DNA of 64,000 nucleotides from Plantago ovata (GCA_028274465.1 CM051458.1:17871566-17935565), one strand, 5' to 3'. Positions 47,110 to 58,697 are shown, counted from the first letter of the stretch. Numbers and translations: made by a program. Notes: generated by a model from the sequence alone, not told the origin.

Positions 47110-47488
47110 CTCCCCTTGAATGGCATTAGTTTATTTGTCGAATACGCTTTAAATTTACTGCCTCGTTAAAAACCTTGTTAATAAAAACCCAGTGGGATAA
47201 AAACTTAGCGAAGGGAAAAAGAGTGCAGTGCGTATCCGTCTCCCCTGATTCAAACATCACTTTATGTCTTTTAGTCGCCGCATTCCAATCTTTCGGACCA
47301 ATCATGAAGATGTTGGAAGTGACTTGGTGAACAAATCTGCTAAATTCTCAGATGAACGGATTTGTTGTACTTTGATAGCCCCTTGCTTTTGTATGTCATG
47401 AGTGAAGAAGAACTTTGGTGAAATCTGCTTTGTCCGGTCTCCTTTAATAAATCATTCCTTCAATTGTGCGATACAAGCTGTGTTATCT

Positions 47489-50400
47489 TCATAAAGTACT
47501 GTCGTAACTTCCTCTTGGAATGTAAGACCAGACATATATATGTCCAATTAAGGTTCTCAACCAGACACATTCACGACTTGCTTCATGGATTGCTATCAAT
47601 TCTGCATGGTTAGAAGAGGGAACCGGCAAAGTTTGCTTAACAGAACGCCATGAAATAGCAGTACCTCCACAAGTGAACAAATAACATGTTTGAGAACGGC
47701 CTTTGTGTGGATCAGACAAATATCCAGCATTGGCATATCCAATTAACTCAGAGCTACCAGAGTTCAAATAGTACAAACCCATATCACTTGTACCTCGAAG
47801 GTATCTAAATATATCTTTGATCCCATTCCAGTGTCTTCGAGTAGGAGAAGAACTAAACCTTGCTAGTAAGTTAACGGCAAAAGCTATATCTGGTCGTGTG
47901 TAGTTAGCAAGCTACATTAGTGCGCGGATAGCACTAAGGTATGGTACTTCAGGACCAAGAAGTTCTTCATTCTCTCCCGGAGGTCTAAAAGGATCTTTTC
48001 CCACATCTAAGTTTCTTACAACCATGGGTGTACTAAGTGGATGTGCCTTATCCATGTAGAATTGTTTTAGCAATTTTTCTACGTAATTCGATTGATACAC
48101 AAACGTTCCATTTTCCAAGTGCTCGATTTGCAGACCCAAACAATACTTGGTTTTTCCAAGGTCTTTCATTTCAAAATTTTTCTTCAAACAATCAACCGCT
48201 TTTGATAGCTCTTCAGGAGTGCCAATAATGTTCAAGTCATCAACGTAGACTGCGATAATGACAAAATTTGCTCCAGATCGTTAATAAAAACGCATGGACA
48301 TATGGTATCATTCTTGTATCCTTCTTTTGACAAGAATGTGCTTAAACAATTGAACCACATTCGTCCTGATTCTTTTAGTCCATATAGAGCTTTATTTAAT
48401 TTGATCGAATGAACTTCTCGAGCATTTGGGTGTTGTGCTTCAGGCACTTTGAATCCTTCCGGGATTTTCATATAAATATCATTCTCCAAGGACCCATATA
48501 AATAGGTCGTTACTACATCCATGAGACGCATCTCAAATTTTTCATGTATAGCCAGACTTATTAGGTAACGGAATGTAGTAGCATCCATTACTGGAGAATA
48601 TGTCTCTTCATAATCAATTCCAGGTCTTTGAGTAAAGCCTTGTGCGACAAGTCTTGCTTTATATCTTTCAACTTCATTTTTCTCATTTCTTTTTCGCACA
48701 AATACCCATTTATATCCAACGGGTTTTACACCAGTTGGTGTACGGACTACAGGTCCAAAAACTTTATGCTTACTCAGAGAGTTTAATTCTTTGTTGATAG
48801 CATCTTTCCATTTTGGCCAATCACTTCTACGCCTACATTTTTCCATTGATGTAGGTTCAAGATCCTCACTTTCTTCAATAATATCACGCGCTATATTATA
48901 TGAGAAAATATCATCGATGTTTGTATCATTTCGATTCCATATCTTTCCAGTTACGACATAATTAATGGAGATCTCTTCATTTTCAATAATTTCAGGTACC
49001 TGTGTCTCTTTTGTTATGTCGTGTGACTCGTCTGGAGTCTTATTAGTCTCTTCAGGAGATTTTTCTTCCTCTTTCGGGCCATCACTAACATTTGCTCCTT
49101 TTCTTTTTCGAGGATTTTTATCTACCGACTGGTCTTCCACGCTTCATGCGTGCCTTAGACTCACTAGCCTTTGTAGTTGGTCCTTCAGGGACTTCAATTC
49201 TAATTGGAGCATTTGCAGCTGGAATATAAGACTTGGTAACTCTTTGTGGGTCAGCGAATGCATCTCGCAATTGATTCGCTAGATTTTGCAAATGAATTAT
49301 CTTTTGAATTTCATTTTCACATTGACTTGTACGAGGATCATGAATCCAACTTCTTACGTTCTCCCCCCATTGTTGGAAAATTAGATTCATCGAAATGGCA
49401 ATCAACAAATCTTGCCGTAAATAAATCTCCAGTCGATGGTTCTAAATATTTAATTATTGATGGAGATTCATATCCAACATATATTCCCAATCGTCTTTGG
49501 GGTCCCATCTTTGTGCGTTGTGGTGGAGCTATTGGTACGTAAACTGCACACCCAAAGATTTTTAGATGAGATATGTTTGGTTCATGACCATACACCAATT
49601 GCATCGGAGAGAGCTTCTGATATCCTGTTGGTCGGATGCGCACTAGTGTCGCATCATGTAAAATGGCATGTCCTCATGCAGAGGCTGGGAGTTTGGTATT
49701 CATCAGTAATGGCCTTGCAATTAACTGGAGTCGTTTAACAAGTGACTCGGCCATACCATTTTGTGTATGAACATGTGCAACTGGATGTTCAATATTTATA
49801 CCAATAGACATGCAATAATCATTGAATGCTTGCGATGAGAATTTTGCAGCATTATCAAGGCGTATATTCTTTATTGGACAATCCGAGAAATGTGCTCGTA
49901 AACGTATTATCTGTGCAAGAAGCCTTGCAAATGTCAAATTACGAGTAGATAATAGGCACACATGTGACCATCTTGTGGATGCATCTATTAGGACCATAAA
50001 ATATCTAAATGGTCCACGTGATGGGTGTATTGGTCCACATATATCTCCATGAATTCTCTCTAGAAAAGCAGGACTTTCATATCCGACCTTCTCTAATGAT
50101 GGTCTCAAAATAAATTTTCCTTGAGTACATGCAATGCATGAAAAGTCCTTACTTTGAAAAATCTTCTGGGTTTTCAATGTATGACCGCATGAATTCTCGA
50201 TAATTCTTCGCATCATTATTGACCCGGGATGGCCCAACCGGTCATGCCATATTTTGAAGTTACTATCAAGCTGTTTTTTGATAGTATAAACTTCAATTGC
50301 TCTAATCTTAGTGTAATACAAACCAGAGATAGTACCGGTAATTTTTCTAAAATACTTTTGTTACCGGATCTCAAGGTTGTAATGCAAAGGAATTCATTGC

Positions 50401-50698
50401 CATTTTCACTCATTGTCTTAACGTGATAGTCATTCAATCGAATATCTTTGAAACTCATTAAGTTTCGTTGAGATTTAGAAGAGAATAATGCTTCTTCTAT
50501 GGCAATCTTTGTTCCATGTGGTAGTATTATGTTTGCTCTTCCGGAGCCTTCAATTAAATTTGTACTACCCGATATTATACTCACATTTGCCTCTTTCAAT
50601 GATAAGTGAGTAAAGTATTTTTTATTATTGAATATGCTATGCGTAGTTGCACAATCTGCCAAGCATACTTCTTCTTCGTTCACCTTGGACATTTTCAA
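47489..50698 (-). pseudogene. Pol region of Copia-3
   Basis: A protease-like LADCATTHSIFNNKKYF is at the start (about 50650). GAG-pre-integrase follows with IWHDRLGHPG and CIACTQGK, then integrase (50100-49350) with HGDICGPIHPSRGPFRYFMV, RLDNAAKFSSQAFNDYC and HTQNGMAESL. RT (48900-48240) has WPKWKDAINKELNSLSKHKV, VGYKWVFVRKRNEKNEV, ARLVAQGFTQRPGIDYEETY, LMDVVTTYLYGSLENDIYMK and LNKALYGLKESGRMWFNCLS. RNase H lies near 47780-47490 (LIGYANAGYLSDPHKGRSQT, SSNHAELIAIHEASRECVWL). The motifs are those of plant Copia pol. The region is broken in several places. Plus-strand frames here are shadows. Confidence 0.85.
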
Positions 50699-50762
50699 GA
50701 TTTCTTAGCAAGAAGGGAATGATTAGGAGTCGGACTAGCTCGGTAGAGTCGTGCTGATAACG

Positions 50763-50978
50763 TTTCATAAGATAAGACTTGAAATAGTTAGAGGAGAGGG
50801 AAGAATATCATTGTGTTTTCAATTGTATCTCAATGTATAAGTTCAAACCCTATTTATAGGGAACTCTCCATAACCAAGTGAGTTTTGTAACTCTCACTTT
50901 ACATAATGGAACAATAAAGTAAAGTACTAAATGGAGTGTAGGAAGAGTCATGAACTCATGGCATTCATATTTATAACA
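50763..50978 (-). repeat. 5' LTR of Copia-3
   Basis: Pairs with 46893-47109. Directly inside it, on the minus strand, is CGTTATCAGCACGACTC, the usual start of the leader in this type of element. I do not match it to a specific tRNA. Confidence 0.87.
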
Positions 50979-51255
50979 CTTTAGTTATTGTTATCATTAT
51001 GTAAAGTTAGAGTTACAAACTCACTTAGTTATGGAGAGATCCCTATAAATAGAGTTTCAACTTGTACCTTGATACACCTGAAATACAATGAAATTCTCCC
51101 CTCTTTTCTGACTCTTTTATTCTTGTAAATCTTTATCTTATGGAACTCTTATTATATTGTTCAATAATGAATATTAGGCATGGGTCTTTTTGATATTTTA
51201 ATTAAATATGTCTTATTACTTATTGATTTTTAGTCCCTGCGTGGATTAATTAGGG

Positions 51256-51526
51256 TTTTTTTTTTTTTTTGCATGAAGTTAAAAATATATTGAAGCCCAA
51301 ACAAGAGTTTTGTACAGAATACGAGGGGTATACCCCAAGTGAAAGCTCGATCATTCTAGAGTTGCCTCTACAACCAATCAAACAAATAAACCGATGCCTA
51401 CTACAGCAAAAGGGAATGTATAAGCGATAGCCTAGGACTACAACTTCAATACAAAGCCCTCCAAGGATGGCAATCTTGGTAAACAACTTGTACCAGTTCC
51501 GAGCATGCTACCTTCCATTCCAACTC
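51256..51526 (-). mobile_element. Probable LINE 3' end fragment
   Basis: On the minus strand the piece ends in a run of about 15 A (plus-strand T run at 51254-51269), preceded by TTCAATATATTTTTAACTTC, like plant LINE 3' UTRs. It has no domain and is cut on the right by the start of Gypsy D. 51144-51253 to its left is AT-rich with nothing recognised. Confidence 0.4.
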
Positions 51527-51767
51527 TGATGACAGTGTTTTTTACACTATCATTCGAGTCTTTTTTCACCAATTCAGCTATCCTCTTGCATGCATTTTAG
51601 TGCATTTTGTTAGAATAGTGTCACGTTTCCATTTCTTTTGTTCTTTTCAGGTTTTAGGTGGAAATCGCGTTTTTGGATGTAATTCATGGCGAAACAATGA
51701 TGTTTTGGTGCAACGAGATCACCCGTGGTGTGTCAAGGAGTACCGAGATGAGTTTCAAGGCCAAAAG
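51527..51767 (+). repeat. LTR 5' portion of element D
   Basis: TGATGACAGTGTTTTTTACA onward matches 54936-55176 almost exactly, then gives way to pol sequence. Confidence 0.8.
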
Positions 51768-51789
51768 CCCAACTAACTACTCAGCCTCC

Positions 51790-53032
51790 GATAGGAGAGC
51801 ACTCTCAAAACAGTGCAGGTTTTACATATGGGATGATCCGAACCTTCTTAGATAAGAGGCTGATGGAATGTTGAGGAGGTGTGTTCCACAAGGAGAACAA
51901 CGAAGTGTACTGAGTCATTGTCATGAACTTCAGTGCGGCGGACACTACAGTGGGGATAAAATAGCTCGTAAGGTGTTACAAGCATACAAGCAGGATTTTT
52001 CTGGCCATCCTTGCACCAAGATGTGAGAGAATTTGTGAAGAATTGTGACCAATATATGTCAGCGAGGGGGCAATATCGGCAAGAAGCAAGAAATGCCCCA
52101 GCAAGGAAATCTCGTAGTGGAACCTTTTGATGTATGAGGAATTGATTTTATGGGACCATTCCCATCAGCTCGGGATATGAGTACATTCTAGTCGCGGTGG
52201 ACTACGTCACTAAGTGGGTGGAGGCAGTCCCCACTAGGAAGAATGATGCTTCGGTAGTCTTAAATTCTTGAAGGATGTGATCTTCACCCGGTTCGGAATT
52301 CCTAGAACAATTATCAGTGATGGAGGTTCCCACTTCGTCAACCGTTCCTTTGCCTCACTACTGAAGAAGTACAGCGTTACCCATAATGTTGTTACACCAT
52401 ATCATCCACAAACTTCTGGGCAAGTAGAGGTTAGCAACCGACAACTTAATAAGATCCTTGAGCGTGTGGTGAAGCCTAGCAGGAAAGATTGGGCTGGAAA
52501 ACTGAATGATGCGCTTTCGGCATATAGAACGAGCTACAAAACAGTAATTGGCACCACACCATACAGACTAGTGTTTGGGAAAGCATGCCACCTTCCGGTT
52601 GAGCTTGAGCACCAAGCTTATTGGGCAATAAAGGAGCTCAACCTTGATATGGTAAAAGCTAGGGAAGAAAGGTTGATGCAGCTCGACGAGCTTGATGAAC
52701 TACGCTTTGGTGCCTATGAGAACTCCAAGCTTTACAAGGAACGAACCAAGAAGTATCATGACCGTGGCATTGTACGGAAAGAGCTGATCCCTGGCCAAAA
52801 AGCCTTAGTGTTCAACTCCCGACTTTGTTTATTTCCGGGAAAGCTCCGTACTCGATGGGATGGACCATACGAGATAGTCCAAGTTTCTCCCCATGGAGTT
52901 GTAGAACTCTTGGACCCGAAAACTGGAGACACCTTCAAGGTGAATGGGCAACGTGTTAAACCATACTTTGAGCTCCCCGGTGATCAAGTGGAGGTTGATC
53001 ATCTCGACCTCACCACTCCCACCTTCACATGA
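51790..53032 (+). pseudogene. Athila-type integrase region of element D
   Basis: A zinc-binding H2C2 part near 51900-52060 (HCHELQCGGHYSGDKIARKV) precedes the core: GIDFMGPFP, then [20 protein letters not shown] (second catalytic Asp) and [16 protein letters not shown] (Glu). The C-terminal part has the Athila signature [40 protein letters not shown] and [11 protein letters not shown]. From 52268 to 53032 one frame of 254 residues is open, ending in the pol C-terminus. It would insert element DNA into the genome. The upstream part is broken. Confidence 0.87.
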
Positions 53033-53173
53033 AGGTATGTAGCTTGTAGTTTTTCTATTTTTTGAGTCTTTAGTATTTTTCCCTTTGTGTTAAAGTATGT
53101 TTTAGGTGATAAAATAGGCAAAAGGTTGATATTTTTCGTATTCGGAGGTACACAACGAGTCCCCAGAAGTCTG

Positions 53174-53361
53174 CAGCTCCCGGGTGGACCGCCCCACACG
53201 GGGCGGTGCGCCTGGGAAGGGCAGAACGCGCGGGCGTTCTGCCACTCCCAGGCGGACCGCCCCACACCCGGGCCTGTGCGCCCGAGAAGGGCAGGGGCCT
53301 GGGCGCCCCCCGTGCGCCCCAGGCGGACCGCCCCACACGGGGCGGTGCGCCTGAGGGCGCC
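53174..53361. repeat. GC-rich palindrome array after pol in element D
   Basis: Units contain CGGACCGCCCCACACGGGGC-type palindromes and GGCGGTGCGCC, and a hairpin with arms AGAACGC / GCGTTCT. Three main units occur in about 190 bases. The frames on both strands here (Pro/Gly/Arg-rich) are compositional. Confidence 0.75.
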
Positions 53362-54935
53362 AGTGACCCGGGTGCCCGGATTTGACCCCGGACACCGCAA
53401 CTCACCCTCGAATGCAACCGTATCGACCCTTTCTACCCTTTTTATCACCCGTTTTGGTTTCTCACGAGTTTGCTTGAGTAATATAGGTTACAGGTGTACG
53501 TCTAGCTCTTACCTCATATCCACTTTCGACGTTCGGGACGAATGACGACGTTCAGGTTTGGGGGGGGGGGGTTATCGCTGTATATTTCTATAACTTATTC
53601 TTCTTATGATAACTCGTGAAAACCTTTGCATTGCACATTTACTACTTTCTTCGGATTTAGTTTGTTCGTATGCTTTCATCCTTAGTCTAGTCTTTGCATG
53701 ATGTTGTGTGGAGTTTATTGCCAAATTTTTTGAAATTTTTTATTGTATAGACTAAGTGTTTATGACCATTGCCCATGCATTGCATCTCTATGGAATAGTT
53801 TGAGGTTTGTCTCGTTTGGCTTGTCATATTTGTATGTGCACTAGTTAAACTTGGTAGTCTCGACATCACTATGTGGTGTTTTCTCTACTGCGGTTCGCGA
53901 AGGCCTTATAAAATGTTGCAGGTTAGAGTCTTTGGTTGTATTCCCGTGTAATTATGTACGTAAGAGGCAACAAGTCTTCACCTTGCTTATTGAGATTGCT
54001 AAATGCCTAGGAATGAGGTAGAGTGAGATGTGTGATCCTTTGTTTGAAACTATTCTAACGAATAGGTTTGGGGAGGGGGTTACTATCATTATGACTTGTT
54101 TTTCGTCTTGTTGAGTCATGTTGAGTTTATTTTTATTTTTTCTTTTGAGTTTGTGCTCCAACCTATTCGATTGTCATTGTTATTTAATTTCATTGTACTT
54201 TCATTGTGCTACTGTTGGCTATATAAAAAAAATGAAAAAAGGAAAAAAAGAGAAAAATTCCAGAATCTGGAAAAAGAAAAAAAAAAGAAAAAAAGATAGG
54301 AAAAAAAGAATAAGACCCAAAAAAGCAAAAGAAGGGTCCAAGCATGCCAAAAGCAGTTTTAGCAAAGTGTTGCATTATTTTTCAGCTTTTGTAATAGTTC
54401 GTAATCGAGTTGTAAATTCTTCCTTGTGTTCTCGTGTCGCCTAGTCCAAGGTTTATTCTAGACCACCCTCATCCTGCCATTCAGGAAGTGGTGAAGAGTT
54501 TTTCTTTAAGAATAGGGGAGTGTTGTCTTTTAGGGAACCCTCCTTCGTTTGATGAGAGCCAGTATTGATTCGACCTCTCTTGAGGGAAAATCTCACTTGG
54601 TGAACAGTAGTAAGCCCTCGGTTTCATAGGCACGGGGCAACCATTTGTATTTTGACATGCATCACTACGTCGTCATTGACTAGGTCCAGGTAGAGAATGT
54701 TACGAGAGACTCTCTTGTTTAACAAAGTGCATATGTGAATGTGTATAGGTTCAATCGAGACATTCTTCAACCTACTTCCATGTTATGATTTGTATGGTCT
54801 TTGTTCATAAGCATTTGGTAGATACAATCGATTATTTCTTCTTGTTTGGCATGAGACTCCTCTTTGTGTTGCATGTGGGTTGCATAGAGTCTAGCTAGTT
54901 GCTTGAGGACAAGCAAATGTTCGGTTTGGAGAGTT
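53362..54935 (+). other. 3' UTR of element D with G12 tract, purine tract and empty insertion site
   Basis: G12 at 53560-53571 is followed by sequence collinear with the 3' UTR of element C. TGCAT at 53776-53780 is the unoccupied equivalent of the solo-LTR site in C. An A/G-rich run covers about 54225-54330. It ends in the polypurine-like GGTTTGGAGAGTT. No gene is seen. Confidence 0.75.
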
Positions 54936-56008
54936 TGATGACAGTGTTTTTTACACTATCATTCGAGTCTTTTTTTCACCAATTTAGCTATCCTCTTGCA
55001 TGCATTTTAGTGCATTTTGTTAGAATAGTGTCACGTTTCCATTCTTTGTTCTTTTCAGGTTTTAGGTGGAAATCGCGTTTTTGGATGTAATTCATGACGA
55101 AACAATAATGTTTTGGTGCAACGAGATCATCCGTGGTGTGTCAAGGAGTACTGAGATGAGTTTCAAGGCCAAAAGACCAAGTTTCGGAGCTCAAAACCGT
55201 GCAAGGGGCCGAAATCGAAGATCCAGAGGAAGAATTTGGCACGGGCAGATTTCTGCCGTGCGGGGCAAAACGCCGCGTGCGCGGCGGGCGCGGCGGGCGC
55301 ACCGCCGGGGAGCGTCCGACAACAACTATATATATTTTCAAAATCTGCGAATTTTCATATCCTTCATCATTATTTTACAAACTTAAACCCTAGAGCTTGT
55401 TCTGTGTATATTTTCTCTTAGAACCTTTGTAACTTAGCGAATTTGGAGCTAGAAGAGAGATTTGGACACCGTTTTATCTCACCTTGCTAGATCTTTGTGA
55501 GTTTTAGCAATTCACCGGAGATTGACAACCTTTGGTGGCAACTTTGTATCTCACAATTCTGCTATTTATCTTTCAATTCACCATGTTTTCATTCATTATT
55601 GCTTCAATTATGATTGTTGATTGTGTTATTGATATGAGTAGCTAAGCATCTAGTTGGTGATAGATGTGAATTCGTAGCTAGGGTTCGTATTATGCATGAT
55701 TGAGTTTCTGAGTCTTTTACTTGTTTAATTATCTTAATTTGATTCTTTGATCCGACTAAGCCATATATCTTCGTAGAAAAGTGTTAGAAACACTAGGACA
55801 TTTCAAGATCATCGATTCAATTATATGTAATTTGCAAGTACTGCTTGAACTAAGATTGACAACCTTAGCCAAGTATTAGTATAGATAGGGAGCTTTCAAA
55901 ATACACGTCTACAAATCTGTCTTTGGTGTTTGTAAATCGAATTACTTTTAAGGCAGTACGAGTTGCACTTTCATGCATAATTAGAACTTGATGCTTAGAA
56001 CAAGCATA
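54936..56008 (+). repeat. 3' LTR of element D
   Basis: Opens TGATGACAGTG. Carries a GC-rich block (55239-55312, including GCGGCGGGCGC repeats) just before a TATA-like CTATATATAT (about 55326). It can be followed to about 56008, where LINE sequence begins. Confidence 0.82.
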
Positions 56009-56079
56009 ATTAGTAATCTGCCATTTTCCTTCACAGTGTCCATGAAGTCCTCAGAAGTAGCCCAAATATTCTTGAACCT

Positions 56080-56167
56080 AAAAGGAATTTTCCTTTTAAC
56101 ATCTTCCTTAAAAATTCTAATCAAAAAGGAATTTTCCTTTTAACATCTTCCTTAAAAATTCTAATCA
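56080..56167. repeat. 44-base tandem duplication in the LINE
   Basis: Two direct copies of a segment starting AAAAGGAATTTTCC and ending TTCTAATC, with period 44. Because 44 is not a multiple of three, the ORF2 frame is shifted after the first copy. Confidence 0.85.
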
Positions 56168-56855
56168 AACTTATTGAGTGATCTGAGATGTCTGGTGGTA
56201 AAACCTGAATAGTAGAATCAGTACTCCTCAAATACCAAGCATTATTCACCAAAACCCTGTCAAGTTTACAGAAAGTGTGAGAATTATTCCAAGTATAAAT
56301 AGGACCAACATACTCATGATCCTCCAACCCTGTAGCCCTTAACACATCCTGAAGTTCTGACCCTATAACAATTGGTGTATCCAGATCATGCCATTTATCA
56401 GTAGAGTCTAAAACCACATTTACATCCCCAGCAAGCAGCCAAGACTGAGTCATTCCCTGTGCAATTCCTATCAAATCTCCCCACAAACTCTTCCTCTGAT
56501 CAATATCATTGTGAGCATATACAAAAGTCATAAAACTCTCCCACTTGTGGTCTTTGGTTTGAACTCTACAATGTACAAACTGATCAGTCACTTTTTCAAC
56601 ACCAAAATCCACCTTATCTTCCTTCCACATCACAAGTATCCTGCAATTCTTACTCAGCTGCATATTATGTACCACCTTCCAGTCCAGAGCCAACCTATGA
56701 ATTACCTTCTCCAAGTTCTCCTCTCTAAGCCTAGTTTCCAAACAAACTCCTATACTACAATTACTCTTCCTTAAAAACTCCACCATAGTCTCTTGCTTGA
56801 GAGGATCATTCATCCCTCTCAAGTTCCACACTCCTATGTTTAGTGTACTATCCAT
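56121..56855 (-). pseudogene. LINE ORF2 N-terminal endonuclease (APE type)
   Basis: ATG at 56855 opens MDSTLNIGVWNLRGMNDPLK, 244 codons. The APE-like endonuclease motifs are in order: N11 in WNLRG, E40 in CLETRLRE, YAHNDIDQRKSLW at 113-125, GDVN at 143-146 (usual GDFN), TWNNS and KLDR near 188-200, and SDHS at 224-227 (usual SDHxP). It would nick the target to start reverse transcription. The frame ends where the 44-base duplication begins. Just downstream, NIWATSEDFMDTV-like sequence continues ORF2 in another frame as far as the junction with element D. No RT motif is present. Confidence 0.85.
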
Positions 56856-56867
56856 TGGGCAAACTAA

Positions 56868-58400
56868 CTAATTTCCTCTGCCCACCCCTGGAGCTTCCCC
56901 CCCTAATTGATTCTCTGCTTCATGTGCAACTTTCTTCTTTCTCTTCTCTTGATACTGCCATTCCGAGTCAACTACTAATTCCTTCTCCTTTTGAAGCTTC
57001 TTATTCTGCAACCTAGTAGAATGTCTGACTTCTACATCATTCTCTGTACCCCCTTGTTCCCTAACTTGTGAAGTACTTATATCCAACTTGCTTAAACCAG
57101 GGCTACTTCTCACAGGTAAAGTTCCTACCACTGTTACTTGCACAATCTCCTGCCTCCCTTGATCAGTAGTAAATGAAAGAACACCCCCATTCTTACTCCA
57201 ACATTCTTACTAGAAGTAGGTTTTTGAACATGATCCTTTGTAGCACGTGATACCTCCCGATCCTGCAAAACCAAAAAAGAATTAGAAGTCTGTACTTGAG
57301 CATGCAGTAGTAATAGTGTTTACCTGCCTTGGTACAGTTCTGACTCTTTCAGCCGACTGGTTCGTAGAAGTACCAGTTTGTATAGCAGTTGGTGGCACCT
57401 GTGTTTCACCACTCCCAACCCCAAGTTGAACTGGCCTATACTGTTGTACTACCTGCTGAACTGATTTTCCACCACTTGGAACTTGAGAGATTTGTCTACA
57501 ATTCCTAGCAATATGCCCAAACTTATAACATATAAAACACTGAAAAGGTCTTTGCTCATATACTATAGGTTGTTCATAAGTAGTATCATCAGGCCCTTTC
57601 AGCTGAACAGTTTCAACCAATTTAGTACCATTCTGCAACTCAACATAGACTCTAGCATAGGCTAACCTTTCCCTACTTGCAGTAAGTTTGTCTATGTAAA
57701 TAGGCTTCCCTATAGAGCTTGCTATCTTACCTATCATCTCAGGGGACCAAAACTGTAAATCCAGATTAGGCAATTGAATCCACAAAGGGTAATTCTACAA
57801 ATTTTTGATATCCAATTTAAGTCCAGGCTCCCAACGCTTCAACACTAGAGGAAAAGAAACTTTTACCATCCAAGGACCCTCACTATAGATTTTAAGCATA
57901 TCAGACTCTGACTCAAATCGAAAAACAAACATATTACGATCAACAACATGAATTTTAGGTTGAATGCTCCATCGATTAGCAACATACCTTTCCATCGCTT
58001 CATAAGGTAATTGTAATCCAATCACAACACCAATCAAAGCATTTTTTCAGTAATCTACAGTAGGACTTACCTCAGCCGCAGTAAATTCAATAACCTCACG
58101 ATTCACAGGCGGAGTAAATTTGAGAGCAACGCCGTTCTCCGCCCTTCTATTGCCAGCAAACAGTGAAGTGTTCCGCCGTGTTTCACCGGCTGACGGTTCC
58201 CCTACATCGTAATTCGGACGAGGCACTCTCCGCTCAGCTGAACCTCCACTCCGTTTCTCAGTTTCCAGCTCATCCGCCATAGATGGACCTTCATCACGGA
58301 CCTCCAATTCTGACTCAATTAGCTCACGTTCCGCTTCAATCTCCTCCAATCCTTCCGTGATTTGATTCATGAATGAAGCTCGCCTCTTCGCCATAGCCAA
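56868..58400 (-). pseudogene. LINE ORF1 (DUF4283 plus CCHC knuckle)
   Basis: ATG at 58400 opens MAMAKRRASFMNQITEGLEE, an acidic N-terminal region. A DUF4283-like RNA-binding domain follows at about 58040-57660 (IGVVIGLQLPYEAMERYVAN, MLKIYSEGPWMVKVSFPLVL, MWIQLPNLDLQFWSPEMIGK), then a perfect CX2CX4HX4C knuckle CFICYKFGHIARNC near 57500-57540, a Gln/Thr-rich linker and a Lys-rich C-terminus. Two in-frame stops fall around the DUF4283 part: a TGA near 58047 where this family usually has Trp, and a TAG near 57795. The frame also changes after 57282. ORF1 protein binds LINE RNA. This copy is inactive. Confidence 0.82.
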
Positions 58401-58682
58401 TTACAGCAAAGGAATGACAAAAATCTAGATCTACTTTGTGTAATGTTTTTTATTACTATGAATATTCACCTATTCAAATTAGACACCTATTAATTAGGGT
58501 TTTACTATTATTTAAGGAGTAGTTTAGCTAGATTTAGTCATTCATCTTGTTTATCGAAAAAAAAATATTATTGTTGTTGCCTCTTGGCTTTTGAAGCTTT
58601 AGCTTCGTTCAATGGCTTCTTTGCCATGTGCCAGTGGATTCTAGTAGTTTTACCTTCAATTCGAGTTGTGTCATCGTATCCT
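58401..58682. other. Sequence between LINE start and CACTA end
   Basis: Probably the LINE 5' UTR nearest 58400, then AT-rich sequence with an A9 run at about 58558-58566. No gene seen. Confidence 0.4.
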
Positions 58683-58697
58683 TACTACTAGAAAACT
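58683..58697 (+). repeat. Left terminal repeat of the CACTA element
   Basis: TACTACTAGAAAACT, a one-base variant of the usual CACTA terminus, directly followed by subterminal repeats. No partner is seen on the right. Confidence 0.55.

Larger units (their letters stand above)
46893..50978 (-). mobile_element. Copia-3, compact Copia element with ~216-base LTRs
   Basis: LTRs at 50763-50978 (5') and 46893-47109 (3') bracket a pol region. The element is flanked by CTTTA (46888-46892 and 50979-50983). It is only 4.1 kb long. The protease-like sequence starts within about 70 bases of the 5' LTR and no gag is recognisable, so it looks non-autonomous. Six substitutions in 216 LTR bases (2.8%) suggest about 1-2 million years. 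The short LTRs recall the Ale/Retrofit group, but I hold that lightly. The coding region is broken in several places. Confidence 0.88.
46868..51143 (+). repeat. Older Copia-3-family LTR, split by Copia-3
   Basis: Left piece 46868-46892 and right piece 50984-51143 resemble the Copia-3 LTR in the opposite (plus) orientation. Shared words include ATTTA..TTAGTACTTTA, ATTATGTAAAGTTAGAGTTA and CCCTATAAATAGAGTTT. Divergence is clearly higher than between the two Copia-3 LTRs. Copia-3 with its CTTTA duplication sits at the matching internal position. Confidence 0.65.
51527..56008 (+). mobile_element. Athila-like Gypsy element D, reduced copy
   Basis: The parts are an LTR start (51527-51767), an integrase region (51790-53032), a GC-rich palindrome array (53174-53361), a long 3' UTR (53362-54935) and a 3' LTR (54936 to about 56008) that meets LINE sequence. 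The LTR and 3' UTR belong to the same family as element C in the other orientation. D keeps the integrase that C lacks, but gag, protease and RT are not seen. It is broken. Confidence 0.82.
56009..58400 (-). mobile_element. L1-type plant LINE, 5' half
   Basis: Read on the minus strand, ORF1 (58400 to 56868) precedes the start of ORF2 with its endonuclease (56855 onward). The sequence then ends near 56009 at the LTR of element D, so reverse transcriptase and the 3' end are absent. Having a 5' end but no 3' end is unlike the usual 5' truncation of LINEs and points to a later deletion or rearrangement at the D junction. ORF1 has in-frame stops and ORF2 ends at a short tandem duplication, so it is inactive. 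Confidence 0.82.

Noticed and set aside
53070-53545. GC-rich frames on both strands after the integrase of element D
   Set aside because: Same reason: they lie over the palindrome array and lack any domain.
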